Positions 1 through 19,354 of a DNA stretch of 64,000 nucleotides are shown here, in pieces. Numbering within the stretch: position 1 is the first letter of the stretch; each line of letters opens with the position of its first letter. The stretch is from the NCBI RefSeq assembly GCF_032854445.1, contig NC_088302.1, positions 35,656,191 through 35,720,190 of the forward strand, read 5' to 3'. The notes below the pieces were generated by a model. That model was given only the letters and a program-made list of their open reading frames with translations, made no database searches and was not told where the DNA came from. The position numbers were made by a program, and so were the translations under genes. This DNA is from Liolophura sinensis. Taxonomy: Eukaryota > Mollusca > Polyplacophora > Chitonida > Chitonidae.

Positions 1-139
1 GTGGTTTGGGCGATGTGGTCATGTCCGCATGAACATATGGCGGAGGCACGAGAATCTCGGGTATTGTATGCCGTCTGCCATCAATTGGGATTGAACCAAA
101 AGCGTGTGTCCTAGCAACTTCTTCTTAAAGTATCTCAAA

Positions 140-345
140 AATAGTTTCACTATAGCGAATGGCTATAGAGGAACCCGGTGTGGAAAGCATCGAATCTAGC
201 AAAGTACATGACAAACCTCCTGGCGTAAAGCCGCACCCGAGAAAGCCAAAGTTGGACTCTGATCCGCGAGCCCATTGGTCTGGGATGAGAGATTTGAATT
301 GCGACAATCATACGTGACAGTTCAATTCCCGCACCATGCATCTAA
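140..345 (-). repeat. SINE fragment (family B)
   Basis: This is a degenerate copy of the element also seen near 19.4 kb, 61.2 kb and 62.1 kb. Shared words are a 'gacaaacctcctg' block followed by 'taaagccgcacccgag'. The stretch around 'gagatttgaattgcg' could be a decayed tRNA-type B box, but this is weak. The left limit is approximate. Confidence 0.45.
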
Positions 346-3204
346 TTTCTACTCTTGTGGATTCGTATATATATATGCTATACATAGCGTTTATCTAGTC
401 TATCCTTGCAACTAAATGTGAGGCAAACAAGTATATGGATCTATATTTAATTCATAAATCTGATATGTATATATAACTTCTTGTAAACAAAACAGAAGGT
501 CAGGCCCATTGTTTGAAGCGCTTGTCTAGATGTTGCTACAGCACATCATGCTGTGCACGGGGTATTATGTGATCTGGCACAGACGCCATCGGAAGAGCAT
601 TGTTAAAACATTTGGTCAATTTCTTTCAGCTGAAACGAACAAGGACATGAAGCAAAAGAGTTGAAAATACATATTAAATAAAATTAAAAGTAATAAAATT
701 CAAAAAAAAAAAAAAAATCCAAGGTAAGTTATTCAGGCGCTAACCTTTTAGTGGGTCACAGCTTCCCTGTAAATGTGTTTAAATGTATTTATATGGAAAA
801 AAATATATGAGCATGTTCACACTGGTTACTGAAGAATGTGTTGAGCATAAAAATCATGCAATTTTTTTGTGTTGGGGTATATCTTTGGCTTAACACTTGA
901 AGAGTCACATGAATATATACATTTATCACAATGGCGGATTGGTTACTTTGAAATCATTGATATATATGTGCGACGCTCATTGGTGGTGTCCTTCTGAATA
1001 GCAAATAAAATGCACAGTTTTGATGCAGGAAGTCAGACTATTTTTGAGCATATTCAACCCTCAAAAATTAAAATAAATTTACAAATAATTTCAGTACCAA
1101 GGCGATGGTTAGAGGAGAACAACGGTTATATAAGCATTCAATAAGGTGAAAATGTAACGAGCGCCTGCGTCAAATGGCTTAAAGATATGTTTGTACTGCA
1201 AACCAGCCTACGCCTGCTTTTCAGTTTCATGAATAACTGAACGGTAAAGGATGTGTATGGTTAAAAGGCTTTTATGGGTTACTGATTCTCCACTTGGTTG
1301 CCTAGCCCTATTCAACATAGTGCATCTCTCTGTTTTGGGACGCAGGATGGCAGCCGAATATTCTGTATAGGTCATTATGTAAATGTGAGCCCATATGCGT
1401 GGTAACGGGAAAACTCTGGTTCATACCACGAGAAGAACGTGGGCAAAGGGGAAAATGGGCATATTAAGTTGTTGCATTAAAAATCGGTCCATAGAAATCG
1501 GACGGAACACATTTGTGTCCACAGACACAGTTTGTTTGAAGTTTTCCACCAACGTCAAGCTTATGTCGGTTATGTTAATTTTAATTCCTTTTTGTTTATT
1601 TGTTTATTTTATGCACTCATCCCGCACTCGGTATCATCGATCAATCAACCATTCAATCATTCAATTAATCAATGAATCAACCCCTTTATCCATCCATAAT
1701 TTATTCATATTATTTGATTGTTTCTTAACGCTATACTCAAGAATTTCTCACTAATGATGAAATGGCAAATGGTGTTAACGGACGTTAGACTGTGGCAACG
1801 GACGTTAGACTGTGCCAACGGACGTTAGACTGTGCCAACGACCACACAAGTGTCACAAAGACCTCACAAGCAGTGAGAGCTGGAGAGTCAACAAATCCTT
1901 CCGTTCACAAATCAGTCCATCGTAGTCATCAATCCATCTGTTCATCTTAACTCGTTTTAAGTATCATGAAAAGATATTCAATCCAATGACATTGAAGACA
2001 ATCTTGTGCACGTATTGTATAGGATTTCACAAATGACAGAAAAATCTGAAACATATCTGCCTAAATACAGTAAGCTTTGGCTTCAAGTAGAACACTACAT
2101 ATAACGTGAGGAAGATGTAGATGTAAGCTGTGATGTGTCTGCCCGACCCACGTTTTAACGCGTGTACAACAGTAAGACAGATCGCGCTCAGTGCCGACCC
2201 CATGTGTATATGACAGTGCGCCCGGTGGCTCAACAGCAGCAGTTCATTCTACCGGCGCTCTGTATACGAGTTGTCTCTTTCTGTACAAAAAAGGACTTCA
2301 CCACAAACAACAATGTAAACTGATATGCCTGATGACTGACTCCGTTATTGAGCGATATTGCCAGCTGTCAATAAAACGGAAGATTTCAATAATTGACGGA
2401 CTATCTAAATTGATTACGCCTATGTGTAGGGAAATTTTCATTCCATAAACTGCTGACAATCGTTGTTCAAACGACAAACTGACATACATATCTTCATATT
2501 TTAGGAGGGAAATGGCAGCTTTTCGCATTGTAGTCGCAAGGTCGTCCATGCATGGAGACTTTCTGATCACATGGCCTGTGTCAGTTTCAACAGGTGCTCG
2601 GGCAAACATGTGCCCCTAATTATTAACAGTATATACCTATTAATTAATTGACATACAGATTAACGAATGAATCGATCAGTCGAAAATGGGTATGTCAAAA
2701 TAGCTTTCCTACAAATCTGATACAAGTACATATACATCCTATTCACGATAGGTATACAAATAAAATCACAACACGATTATGGGAGTGTAAATGCATAAAT
2801 ATATACTTTTTTATATTTATATGGCCATGCCTGCAAACCTCTGAAAGCGACGTAATTGTACACCCTTTACCATTTCTAAGTAGATTAACCTGTCGGTCTT
2901 CACACGATAATTTTCCTACTTTCGTGTAAATGTAAAGATCTCACCTACATTCCTCTTCCCTAATAAGTATAGAGTTATAAAAATCCCCGGCCACCCCGCC
3001 GTTACAGCTTTTAGAAATGGGTACAATCGTCTCAACAATTTTTTACAAAAAAAGTCATTTCATCTTGTCATCCCACTGACATGTTCAGACATGCTTTAAC
3101 TGTAAAGTATGCACTTGGGCGCGGCATGCTTATTTTACAGGAGAGATTGTATGTAGGTTTCGAAACAGCGTGAAAAAAGTCTGTTTATTACAGGATAGCT
3201 TATA
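346..3204. other. AT-rich non-genic stretch
   Basis: No gene is recognised. It contains an A14 run near 704, a short (TCAAT)-like low-complexity patch around 1640-1690, and a three-copy 20-bp tandem repeat listed separately. The open frames here (up to about 119 codons at 1395-1754) cross the low-complexity patch and have no recognisable domain. Confidence 0.6.
1779..1840. repeat. 20-bp tandem repeat, three copies
   Basis: The unit 'gacgttagactgtgccaacg' occurs three times head to tail, with one substitution (gg for cc) in the first copy. It is a short, recent-looking tandem duplication with no associated gene. Confidence 0.9.
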
Positions 3205-4281
3205 AAAGGACCTGGAACGGTAAGGCGGAGAATCGGCCTCAGAGAGGTACGATAAGAAAGTTCAAATTTCAAAATCCCAGCACAGTTCTGTAAATTTCGG
3301 AATCACAAGTATAAAACTTGGTCGAAGCTTTCATGCAAGTTATGAAGCCATAAAAGATATGATTGCTTAGTAATAACCCTCCATAAATGCACTCTCGATC
3401 AAAACACCAATTTTTCGTGCAAACGAGGCACTGTGTCTTTAATATACTGTATGAGGATCAACGTTAACCAGAAAAATATCTTTACTGAAACCTGCATGTG
3501 TGTATTTCTACGCACTGTCAAGGTTTCGTTTGGTTAATATTTGTCTTTATATGTAAAACATAAATTTTATAATGTGAGGAGTTTTGTCATATTTTAGCAA
3601 GCTTAAAATCTGTATTTCTGCATTAGTCAATTAGGCATCCTCCAGAGTACAGTGGACAAAATAAGTCACTGTGGAGAAAAGGTTATACATCGGGGAAGAG
3701 TTCAAATCTATGTGGCCCCATTTTTTTTTCTTTGGAAGCATACTTTTGTGTGAATAAAGATAAAGGCCATCTTGCATTAAGTAAGTGTTATCATGAATTA
3801 GAATGGATAAGCTATGGTATTACGTAACATCTGACTACTATAGCGACATCATACGTGAATCCTGGTTAAGAGCACATTTTGTCCACTATCATTGAGAAAG
3901 TGTAAGGCTGAAAGTTACATTTGTTATATATCTGTTTAATTGACTAGTGCATAACTGCGTGCTCAAGAATTTTTAAGAAAGTTACATCTGTAGTGCAGTG
4001 ATTTTCATAACTCTACAGTGTCTTATGCAAAAAAAACATTTCAATGTGTCTGGAGCCGGCTATAGTTTTTCGATTTCATGACATATACATCGTTTCAGTG
4101 CATGTCTGGCCGTATGCTTGCCATGTAACAGGAAAAGACGAGTAAAACAGAACTGAAAAAAGTAGTAGCCTTACGAGTGTGTCAACAGCAGTCACTCACA
4201 GCTATAGTTAGTTTCACTACTTAAGGTCTACAGTCTTACATTGACGGGGCCGATTCCCCGCCTTACCATACCAGGTCCTTT
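3205..4281. mobile_element. Interval bounded by 34-bp inverted repeats
   Basis: A 34-base segment at 3205-3238 (starting AAAGGACCTGG, ending GAATCGGCC) is matched in inverted orientation at 4248-4281, with 31 of 34 positions identical. The arrangement is that of terminal inverted repeats around a roughly 1.08 kb non-autonomous DNA element. No transposase frame and no obvious target-site duplication are visible, so a chance pair of inverted insertions is the alternative. A second, smaller inverted-repeat element lies inside. Confidence 0.45.
3648..3889. mobile_element. MITE-like element nested in a larger one
   Basis: The left end reads TACAGTGGACAAAATAAG (3648-3665). The right end, inverted, begins ATAGTGGACAAAATG (3889-3875), giving a core terminal repeat of about 12 bp around 240 bp of AT-rich sequence. 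A TA followed by CAGTGG is reminiscent of Tc1/mariner-type ends, but the right end is diverged and the superfamily is not certain. No protein is encoded. Confidence 0.4.
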
Positions 4282-5708
4282 GCTTGCTTCGCCAAGCGAA
4301 GAAAACCATATTTTGATATTTTCAGTATGGTGTTTGCTTGGCAGCCATTTTACTCTCTTTACCACTACAGTAGTCTTATTTAGTAGATATAAACTGTCAG
4401 ATTTTTTGTAGTCAGAAGGCAGGGTATCGGTTACCAATTGAATGGCCGAATGATTGTGGCTTAATGTTACGTTGGCTGTATTGCTGTCATGTGTACCGTC
4501 GTGCTGCTTACCTAATGACAATGGCAGTTTCACCCCAGGATGTAACAGTGCTATAGATCTTAGTCTTTTAACCTAAAAGGAGTCATAAAGAAATGTATTT
4601 CTACGATGGGTTTACTTAAGTGCATCGGAAACGATAGTCTTTTATATGTGTTTGCTATAAAAACAAGAGAAAAAAAGATGAAGTGGTATTTATTTGGTAG
4701 CATGTAAAGTTTCATTCAAACAGGTCACGCTGTATGCAAAGTTCACACTGTTTACTAGAAAAGGATAACAAAACATTCAGTTAAATGGACACTTAATCCT
4801 GGGTATCGTTAAACTGGGTTGTGGTAACTGGAATTTCATTCTATTTAAGAATATCAGGATGCCAGGTCCTATCTAATATAAAAAAAAAAAGAAAACAAAA
4901 AGAAACAAACAAAAAAAAAACAGATACGGCACAAAGAAATCTGTGTTTCGTGTAATCTTTAATCTGGGTATCGATTAACGAGAGTGTCCTAGCGGAAAAC
5001 AAGAAGAGGAGAATAGCGGGGGGCATTACGGGAGGTCGGTATCCGTTGTCACAAGATATACAATCGACACGAAAACAAATCTGGATATATATTTCAAATT
5101 AATTACCCAGATGGCCGATTCCCTTCCCAGTGATGAATAGGGTGGTAGGATGAGGTTTCGCTATCATCCAAACCGATAAGACAGTCAAGAAGACAAGAAA
5201 AGGTCACATCTGTCCCGAACACAAAAGAGGTGCCCCGATTCCAAGCATGCAATAGCGGCGTAAAGCGAAACACCAGTCGAAAAGAAACCGAATAGCGTTG
5301 TTCGCGTTAACTATCACGTGTTAATACGAAGATGATTTTTGACTCTCCCCATGTGGGTACTGGTAATTCGATTCACCAAGGTTACAGTTAGATCATGGCA
5401 TGGGGTAGGGTACGACATTAGGCTATACCACCTATCCCTCACCCAGGTTGAAAAAGCACCGAGTGCTCACACACACACACGACTGAATTACACTATATGG
5501 AGTAACACTTCTGCGCTGCTCTGTATATACTACACAAGCAGACCACTTTAATATCGAAAAACAAAATTTTTATAGGGCTCATGATTTTCACCACTTTATC
5601 TCAAATCCCGATGATCGAAAAATAAAAGCCTGTTATGTTGACCCAAACTGAAGCTTTCGTTTTTCGGCGTTACACTATGTTTGTGCATTGGATGAAACTT
5701 ATCGGTAG
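4282..5708. other. Non-genic stretch
   Basis: No gene is recognised. It includes a small hairpin (CTTCGC-CAA-GCGAAG near 4288-4302), A-rich runs around 4880-4920 and a short (CA)n near 5468. Confidence 0.55.
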
Positions 5709-7529
5709 ATCTACTGTATACACAGTATTTAACATACAACATAGGCATATATCTACTGTATACATAGCATGTGACATACAACATACGAATATATCCACTG
5801 TATACATAGTATGTGACATACAACATACGAATATATTCACTGTATACATAGTATGTGACATACAACATACGAATATATCTACTGTATACATAGTATTTAA
5901 CATACAACATAGGCATATATCTACTGTATACATAGTATGTAACATACAACATACGCATATATCTACTGTGTATATAGGCATATATCTACTGTATACATAG
6001 TATGTGACATACAACATAGGCATATATCTACTGTATTCACAGTATGTAACATACAACATACGAATATATCTACTGTATACATAGTATGTGACACACAACA
6101 TACGAATATATCTACTGTATATATAGTATGTAACATACAACATAGGCATATACCTACTGTATACATAGTATGTAACATACAACATACGCATATATCTACT
6201 GTATACATAGTATGTAACATACAACATAGACATATATCTACTGTATACATAGTATGTAACATACAACATAGGCATATATCTACTGTATACATAGAATGTA
6301 ACATACAACATACGCGTATATCTACTGTATACATAGTATGTAACATACAACATACGCGTATATCTACTGTATACATAGTATTTAACATACAACATACGCA
6401 TAAATTCACTGTATACATACTATGTGACATACAACATAGGCATATATCTTCTGTGTACATAGTATGTGACATATAACATACGCGTATATCTACTGTATAC
6501 ATATTATGTGACATACAACATACGCATATATCCACTGTTTACATAGTATGTAACATATATCTACAATATCCACAGTATGTAACATACAACATACGCGTAT
6601 ATCTACTGTGTATATAGGCATATATCTACTGTATACATAGTATGTAACATACAACATAGGCATATATCTACTGTATTCATAGTATGTAACATACAAATAC
6701 GCATATATCTACTGTATACATAGTATGTAACATACAACAGAGGCATATATCTACTGTATGCACAGAAAGTAACATACAACATACGCGTATATCTACTGTA
6801 TACATAGTATGTAACATACAACAGAGGCATATATCTACTGTATGCACAGTAAGTAACATACAACATACGCGTAGATCTACTGTATACATAGTATGTAACA
6901 TACAACATAGGCATATATCTACTGTATACATAGTATGTAACATATATCTACTATATACACAGTATGTAACATAGACCATACGCATATATCCACTGTATAC
7001 ATAGTATGTAACATACAACATACGAATATATCTACTGTATACATAGAATGTAACATACAACATACGCATATATCCACTGTATACACAGTATGTAACATAG
7101 ACCATACGCGTATATCCACTGTATACATAGTATGTAACATAAAACATACGCATATATCTACTGTATACATAGTATGTAACATATATCTACTATATACACA
7201 GTATGTAACATAGACCATACGCATATATCCACTGTATACATAGTATGTAACATACAACATAGGCATATACATACTGTATACATAGTATGTAACATACAAC
7301 ATAGGCATATATCTACTGTATGCACAATATGTAACATAGACCATGCGCGTATATTCACTGTATACATGGTATGTGACATACAGCATACACGTATATGTAC
7401 TGTATACATAGTATGTAACATACAACAAACGCATATATCTACTGTATACATAGTATCTAGCGTATCACATACAACATACGTATATATCTACTGTATACAT
7501 AGTATGCAACATACAACATACGCATATAA
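5709..7529. repeat. 42-bp minisatellite, about 43 units
   Basis: A unit of 42 bases (variants of 'catacaacataggcatatat' followed by 'ctactgtatacatagtatgtga') is repeated head to tail for about 1.8 kb. Variable positions give sub-types (aggcat, acgcat, acgaat, acgcgt). Some units are truncated: a 'catatatctactatatacac' junction recurs at 6941 and 7180, 239 bp apart, which indicates higher-order duplication. Because 42 is a multiple of three, several frames stay open and read as 14-residue Tyr/Val/Met-rich repeats. There is no splice or start context to suggest a gene. Confidence 0.95.
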
Positions 7530-13847
<6,318 letters not shown>

Positions 13848-16104
13848 GGTGATGGAAGTGGTCCCCTAACATATAAGCAGAGGAAAGGTGATGGAAGTGG
13901 TCCCCTAACATATAAGCAGAAGAAAGGTGATGGAAGTGCTCCCCTAACATATAAGCAGAGGAAAGGTGATGGAAGTGCTCCCCCAACATATAAGCAGAGG
14001 AAAGGTGATGGAAGTGCTCCCCTAACATATAAGCAGAGGAAAGGTGATGGAAGTGGTCCCCTAACATATAGGCAGAGGAAAGGTGAGGAAGTGGTCCCCT
14101 CACATACAAGCAGAGGAAAGGTGATGGAAGTGGTCCCCTAACATATAGGCAGTAGGCAGTAATGTGGCCCCCTAACATATAGGCAGTGGAAAAGTGATGG
14201 AAGTGCTCCCCTAACATATAAGCAGAGGAAAAGTGATGGAAGTGGTCCCCTCACATACAGGCAGAGGAATGGTGATGGAAGTGGTCCCCTAACATATAGG
14301 CAGTGGAAAAGTGATGGAAGTGGTCTCCTAACATATAAGCAGAGGAAAGATGTTGGAAGTGGCCCCCTAACATACAGGCAGAGGAAAGGTGATGGAAGTG
14401 GTCTCCTAACATGTAAGCAGAGGAAAGGGGTTGGAAGTGGTCCCCTAACATACAGGAGGAGGAAAGGTGATGGAAGTGGTCCACTAACATACAGGCAGAG
14501 GTTTGGGGATGGAAGTGGTCCCCTAACATACAGGAAGAGGAAAAGTGATGGAAGTGGTCCCATAACATGTAAGCAGAGGAAAGGCGATGGAAGTGCTCCC
14601 CTCACATACAGGCAGAGGAAAGGTGATGGAAGTGGTCCCCTAACATATAAGCAGAGGAAAGGTGATGGAAGTGGTCCCCTAACATACAGGCAGAGGAAAG
14701 GGGATGGAAGTGGTCCCCTACCATATAGGCAGTGAAAAAGTGATGGAAGTGGTCCCCTAACATACAGGCAGAGGAAAGGGGATGGAAGTGGTCCCCTAAC
14801 ATATAGGCAGTGGAAAGGTGATGGAAGTGGTCCCCTAACAAACAGGCAGAGGAAAGGTGATGGAAGTGGTCCCCTAACATATAGGCAGTGGAAAAGTGAT
14901 GGAAGTGGTCCCCTAACATACAGGCAGAGGAAAGGTGATGGAAGTGGTCTCCTAACATAGAGGCAGAGGAATGGTGATGGAAGTGGTCCCCTAACATAGA
15001 GGCAGTGAAAAAGTGATGGAAGTGGTCGCATGACATAAAGGCAGAGGAAAGGTGATGGAAGTGGTCCCCTAACAAACAGGCAGAGGTAAAGTGATGGAAG
15101 TGGTCACCTAACATATAGGCAGTGGAAAAGTGATGGAAGTGGTCTCCTAACATAGAGGCAGAGGAATGGTGATGGAGGTGGTCCCCTAACATAGAGGCCG
15201 TGAAAAAGTGATGGAAGTGGTCGCATGACATAAAGGCAGAGGAAAGGTGATGGAAGTGGTCCCCTAACAAACAGGCAGAGGTAAAGTGATGGAAGTGGTC
15301 ACCTAACATATAGGCAGTGGAAAAGTGATGGAAGTGGTCTCCTAACATAGAGGCAGAGGAATGGTGATGGAGGTGGTCCCCTAACATACAGGCAAAGGAA
15401 AGGGGATGGAAGTGGTCCCCTAACATATAGGCAGTGTAAAGGTGATGGAAGTGGTCCACTAACATACAGGCAGAGGAAAGGTGATGGAAGTGGTCCCCTA
15501 ACACATAGGCAGTGGAAAAGTGATGGAAGTGGTCCCCTAACATAGAGGCAGTGGAAAAGTGATGGAAGTGGTCGCCTAACACATAGGCAGTGGAAAAGTG
15601 ATGGAAGTGGTCGCCTAACATAAAGGCAGAGGTAAAGTGATGGAAGTGGTCCCCTAACATATAGGCAGTGGAAAAGTGATGGAAGTGATCCCCTAACATA
15701 CAGGCAGAGGAAAGGTGATGGAAGTGGTCCCCTCACATACAGGCAGAGGAAAAGTGATGGAAGTGGTCCACTAACAAACAGGCAGAGGTAAAGTGATGGA
15801 AGTAGTCACGTAACATATAGGCAGTGGAAAAGTGATGGAAGTGATCCCCTAACATACAGGCAGAGGAAAGGTGATGGAAGTGGTCCCCTAACATGCAGGC
15901 AGAGGAAAGGTGATGGAAGTGGTCCCCTAACATATAGGCAGTGAAAAAGTGATGGAAGTGGTCGCCTAACATAGAGGCAGAGGAAATGTGATGGAAGTGG
16001 TCCCCTAACATATAGGCAGTGAAAAAGTGATGGAAGTGGTCGCCTAACATAGAGGCAGAGGAAATGTGATGGAAGTGGTCCCCTAACCTATAGGCAGAGG
16101 AAAG
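13848..16104. repeat. 39-bp minisatellite, about 58 units
   Basis: A 39-base unit ('ggtgatggaagtggtcccct' followed by 'aacatataagcagaggaaa') is repeated for about 2.26 kb. Units vary at a few positions (cagagg/cagtgg, cccct/gccta/accta). A block of five units is duplicated: the rare 'gcatgacat' variant recurs at 15028 and 15223, exactly 195 bp apart. On the - strand two frames are open for long distances, reading 13-residue repeats of the type LGDHFHHLSSAYM or YVRGPLPSPFLCL. Small indels near 14083 and 14150 break the register. No start, signal peptide or splice context supports a gene. Confidence 0.95.
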
Positions 16105-17711
16105 GCGCATTCTCCGTTAGATGCCAGCTATATAATTCAGCTCCTGTCGAACAACGTTCGTTTGGCTTGTAATTTACAAACTGCAAAACTCCTGATATCA
16201 TTGTGCGTAAGAGCTGAGGTAATTAGGCATGCTTTGACTGATCATACGCTACAGGTGTGGTTGCCTTAATCTTGGTCATGAGTAGCCATCAACTGGTGGC
16301 TTGATCCGGAACTGCCAGATTTGGCTAGTGACTGTACATGAGCTAATCTTCTGCTCGGCGGTATGGGCTGGTCTTGAGGCGAGTCCAGGGAGATTGCGCT
16401 GATAAATGATAGAATGGGAATGCGGTTTGTTCCAGGTAAATTACTACAGCTTTAGAAATTTACTGCTACCCAAAAATACTGAAAGGAATGAAATGTCACG
16501 GGCGTATATAGACATTTGTCAGGGTCGTAAATTACACAGATTCTGAGCAATGTCTTCCAGATAACTTGCCACGAAGTAAGATGTAATGTCTACCTGTCTA
16601 CGGAAATGAATCGACATGAGTAATTCGCCTCTCGGGGTTATACAGCGGGGTTACCCTCAGCTGACATGGTTATCCTCTCAGCCGTAATTGTACATGGTTA
16701 CGTTACCCAGAGCCATCACAATACTGAGAGACTCGGATTACAAAGATCGCCGATAACAAGTGGCTTTTTCCAAGACGCTCTCAGTAGTGCAGAGATGTAG
16801 ATAGCATTGTTCTACAGCGCTGTAATTCATACATTGTTTGTCATTGCAGATATAATCAACTTAATTAGCATGCTTGCGTTTTTAAAGAAGAATGCCCGAG
16901 CGATGTATTGTAACCAATACTGGGCTGACACGAAAATCGCTACAACAACGCTGACTGCAAGGCAACGGGTTTTCCCTTTAAAAGATCATATGTAATGTAG
17001 GCCAACAGAATATGTAGTTAACGGAAAGCGCTCGTAAAACGTCACCAACCGTCCAAATTTATGACTTTGGAGTGTAAGGCAGTAATAAAATATAAATAAG
17101 AAGTTTATTATGCATCACACCTGAGGAATTAACTTTTCACGAAGTGTGAAGAAGTCACCTGCCGACATCAGCGTCTCGAATCAATGTACATGCATGCCCA
17201 TTTAACCTCAATTCACAACAGTGAATTTTATTCGTAGAAAACGGTTAGAAAAACAGGGTTTTATAGTTTCATGCATTATCAAACACCATCTGAACCAGAT
17301 CTGAACCAGGCCTCTGGTTTATGAAGCGATAAAGGACCCAATAGCACAATGTGGTTATAGAATGATGCTAATGGACCGGAACTCCGGGTGCAGCGTGAGG
17401 GTCAATCCGGGTAAACTTACATCACCTACCGTGAACGGCTCATGAAACCGTCCACCCAGAAGGCAGAGATCATTATTTACGTGCACAAAGAAATCTGCTG
17501 AAGTATAGACATTATTAAGTCATTTGTAAATATAACAATGGCGAGGTAAAGTGTAGGTGGTTAAGTCAGCCCAAGTCCTCAACTACCGGATGTAGTCCCG
17601 GCATCACCCATGCGGTCGGACGCTACAACTTCAAGTACCAGAATTAAGGTACACTGTATTGGTGACCGAAAACACTTCCCTACAATCAAAATATGAAGAA
17701 CTGAATGAGAT
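16105..17711. other. Non-genic stretch
   Basis: No gene, RNA or repeat is recognised. Open frames are short and without family resemblance. Confidence 0.5.
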
Positions 17712-17905
17712 CATCATGTGAAGTACACCTAAAACCATAGTGTGAAGTAAATCTAAAATCATAATGTGAAGTACACCTAAAATAATAATGCGAAGAACCC
17801 ATAAAATCATGTGAAGTACACCTAAAATCATAATGCGAAGAACCTCTAAAATCATGTGAAGTACACTTAAAATCATAATGTGAACAACCACAAAAGGCAT
17901 GATGG
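17712..17905. repeat. 24/21-bp compound tandem repeat
   Basis: About eight units alternate between a 24-base form ('tgtgaagtacacctaaaatc' plus 'ataa') and a 21-base form ('tgcgaagaacctctaaaatc' plus 'a'). Both lengths are multiples of three, so frames on the - strand stay open, giving repeats such as ILGVLHM. It is a small satellite-like array. Confidence 0.85.
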
Positions 17906-18957
17906 GAATTGTCTGGAATCTTTAAGTCTTTTCCTGATCCACAAATACAACTTATAGCGCTATTTCGCCTGCCAACTGAGAAATAGCTGCATATGACAAC
18001 CCAAGGGAGCCCATGGCCAATTTGTTCCAAATTAAACCTGATATACCCCTAACAGTGCAGTGTTCGGAAAAAACTTCCATACGCCTGATACTCGAGGCAC
18101 CGTCTACAATCTCATAGCGAATTGTTAGTTACTACTGTACATTTGCTCGCTAATTTTTCCAGCAATCCAGACTATTTCAGTTTTACAGGATGGTGGTCAT
18201 GTTACTGATGGTAGAAAACCGAGCAGAGGCCAGGGGAGATAACCTCTTGATTTTAGACGTGCTGAGAATGCAAATGGAATTGGATTCGAAAAAGTGACCT
18301 CGAGCTTAAGTGCTGCATAAAGGTTTGCTACAGAGGTCGATATAATAGCTAAGACAAGATGCTTCATCCAATAAGGTGCATAGCGTGAATCATCCCTATT
18401 CGGATTTGGAAGACTTAGGCTCTCCCTCTATCTCTTTCATCCAACTGCATGGGGCATTAGGGTATGTGAGCGCCTTAGAATCAGTACATCGATCGGCTCC
18501 AAAGTCCAACATTTTATAGGTTACTCGATGTTTGATGTAATAAACAGCGATGGTTATACGGCCAAGTCCTATGTATCAGCACAGAGAAATACAGATGAAA
18601 GAGGGTAAACAAAATTGAAATTTTAACACGTATACAGGCAGCTTATCGTTTGGCGTAACAATATATTTGTATCAGTACGAAAGAACAACAACAAAAAAGG
18701 AACAAATTTGCATACACACATTGTCTACACAAAAATATTTATCCCGTGAACATATACTCCACGGAATACAGACGACCCTAGGGAAGGTCACAGAAACTTA
18801 CCAGTGGGTGGATCACTTTATACCGTCTCATTGTCAACCACCTTAACCTTTGTAGCAAACCCCGTGCTGGTTTTATAATCTGCACTACTGCGTGACATAC
18901 CCACAGAGATTAAATCGCTATTATGTCATTTTTTTGCTAAAACCTATAACGTCGAAG
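17906..18957. other. Non-genic stretch
   Basis: No gene is recognised. A short segment near 18190-18245 weakly resembles the SINE family A body in reverse orientation but is too diverged to call. Confidence 0.45.
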
Positions 18958-19045
18958 GGTTTAGCAATTTCAGTTAGAAGAGGAAAACCCTTGACGAGTG
19001 CATGAGGTCGCAGGTTCGAATACAGGTTCGCAGGTTCGAACTTAT
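18958..19045 (+). other. tRNA-like relic with repeated B-box-like words
   Basis: The segment carries 'ggtttagcaatttcagttag' as a possible A-box region, followed by 'ggtcgcaggttcgaatac', which looks like a tRNA T-arm (B box GGTTCGAAT). The word 'caggttcgaa' is then repeated about 20 bases downstream and 'aggttcg' appears a third time. No full cloverleaf can be drawn. It is best read as a decayed tRNA pseudogene or SINE head. Confidence 0.3.
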
Positions 19046-19354
19046 AGGTTCGTTAGCAGATGATGAGGCAGGAAGTGATGTCAAAAAACATAGACACTCT
19101 GTCAACCTTTGTCTCCATTTATACTTGATGCAGATGCATTTTCTTTATCTCAGGTATGCACAAATTGGGTCTAACGGACACAGTTTTATTGAAGAACGCT
19201 GATAGGTCGAGGGGAGGACATTATTGATGAGGCTAAGCCTGAACAAGCCCATGTGTTTCGCACCTGCATATTGTATAAGAACCAGTATTATTGACGTCAT
19301 GGTTAAATGACTCAGAGGAAAATATTGGCTGGATATACTTGTTTGATTGATTGA

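Noticed and set aside
5670-7451. Long - strand frames (up to about 240 codons) of Tyr/Val/Met repeats
   Set aside because: They are produced by a 42-bp tandem repeat whose length is a multiple of three. Several frames are open at once, and there is no signal peptide, splice site or family resemblance.
14138-15699. Frames of 297 and 365 codons on the - strand as protein genes
   Set aside because: Both are overlapping readings of the 39-bp minisatellite; indels shift the register and no gene context surrounds them.
18190-18250. Possible reversed SINE family A fragment
   Set aside because: Only a few short words match; too diverged to support.
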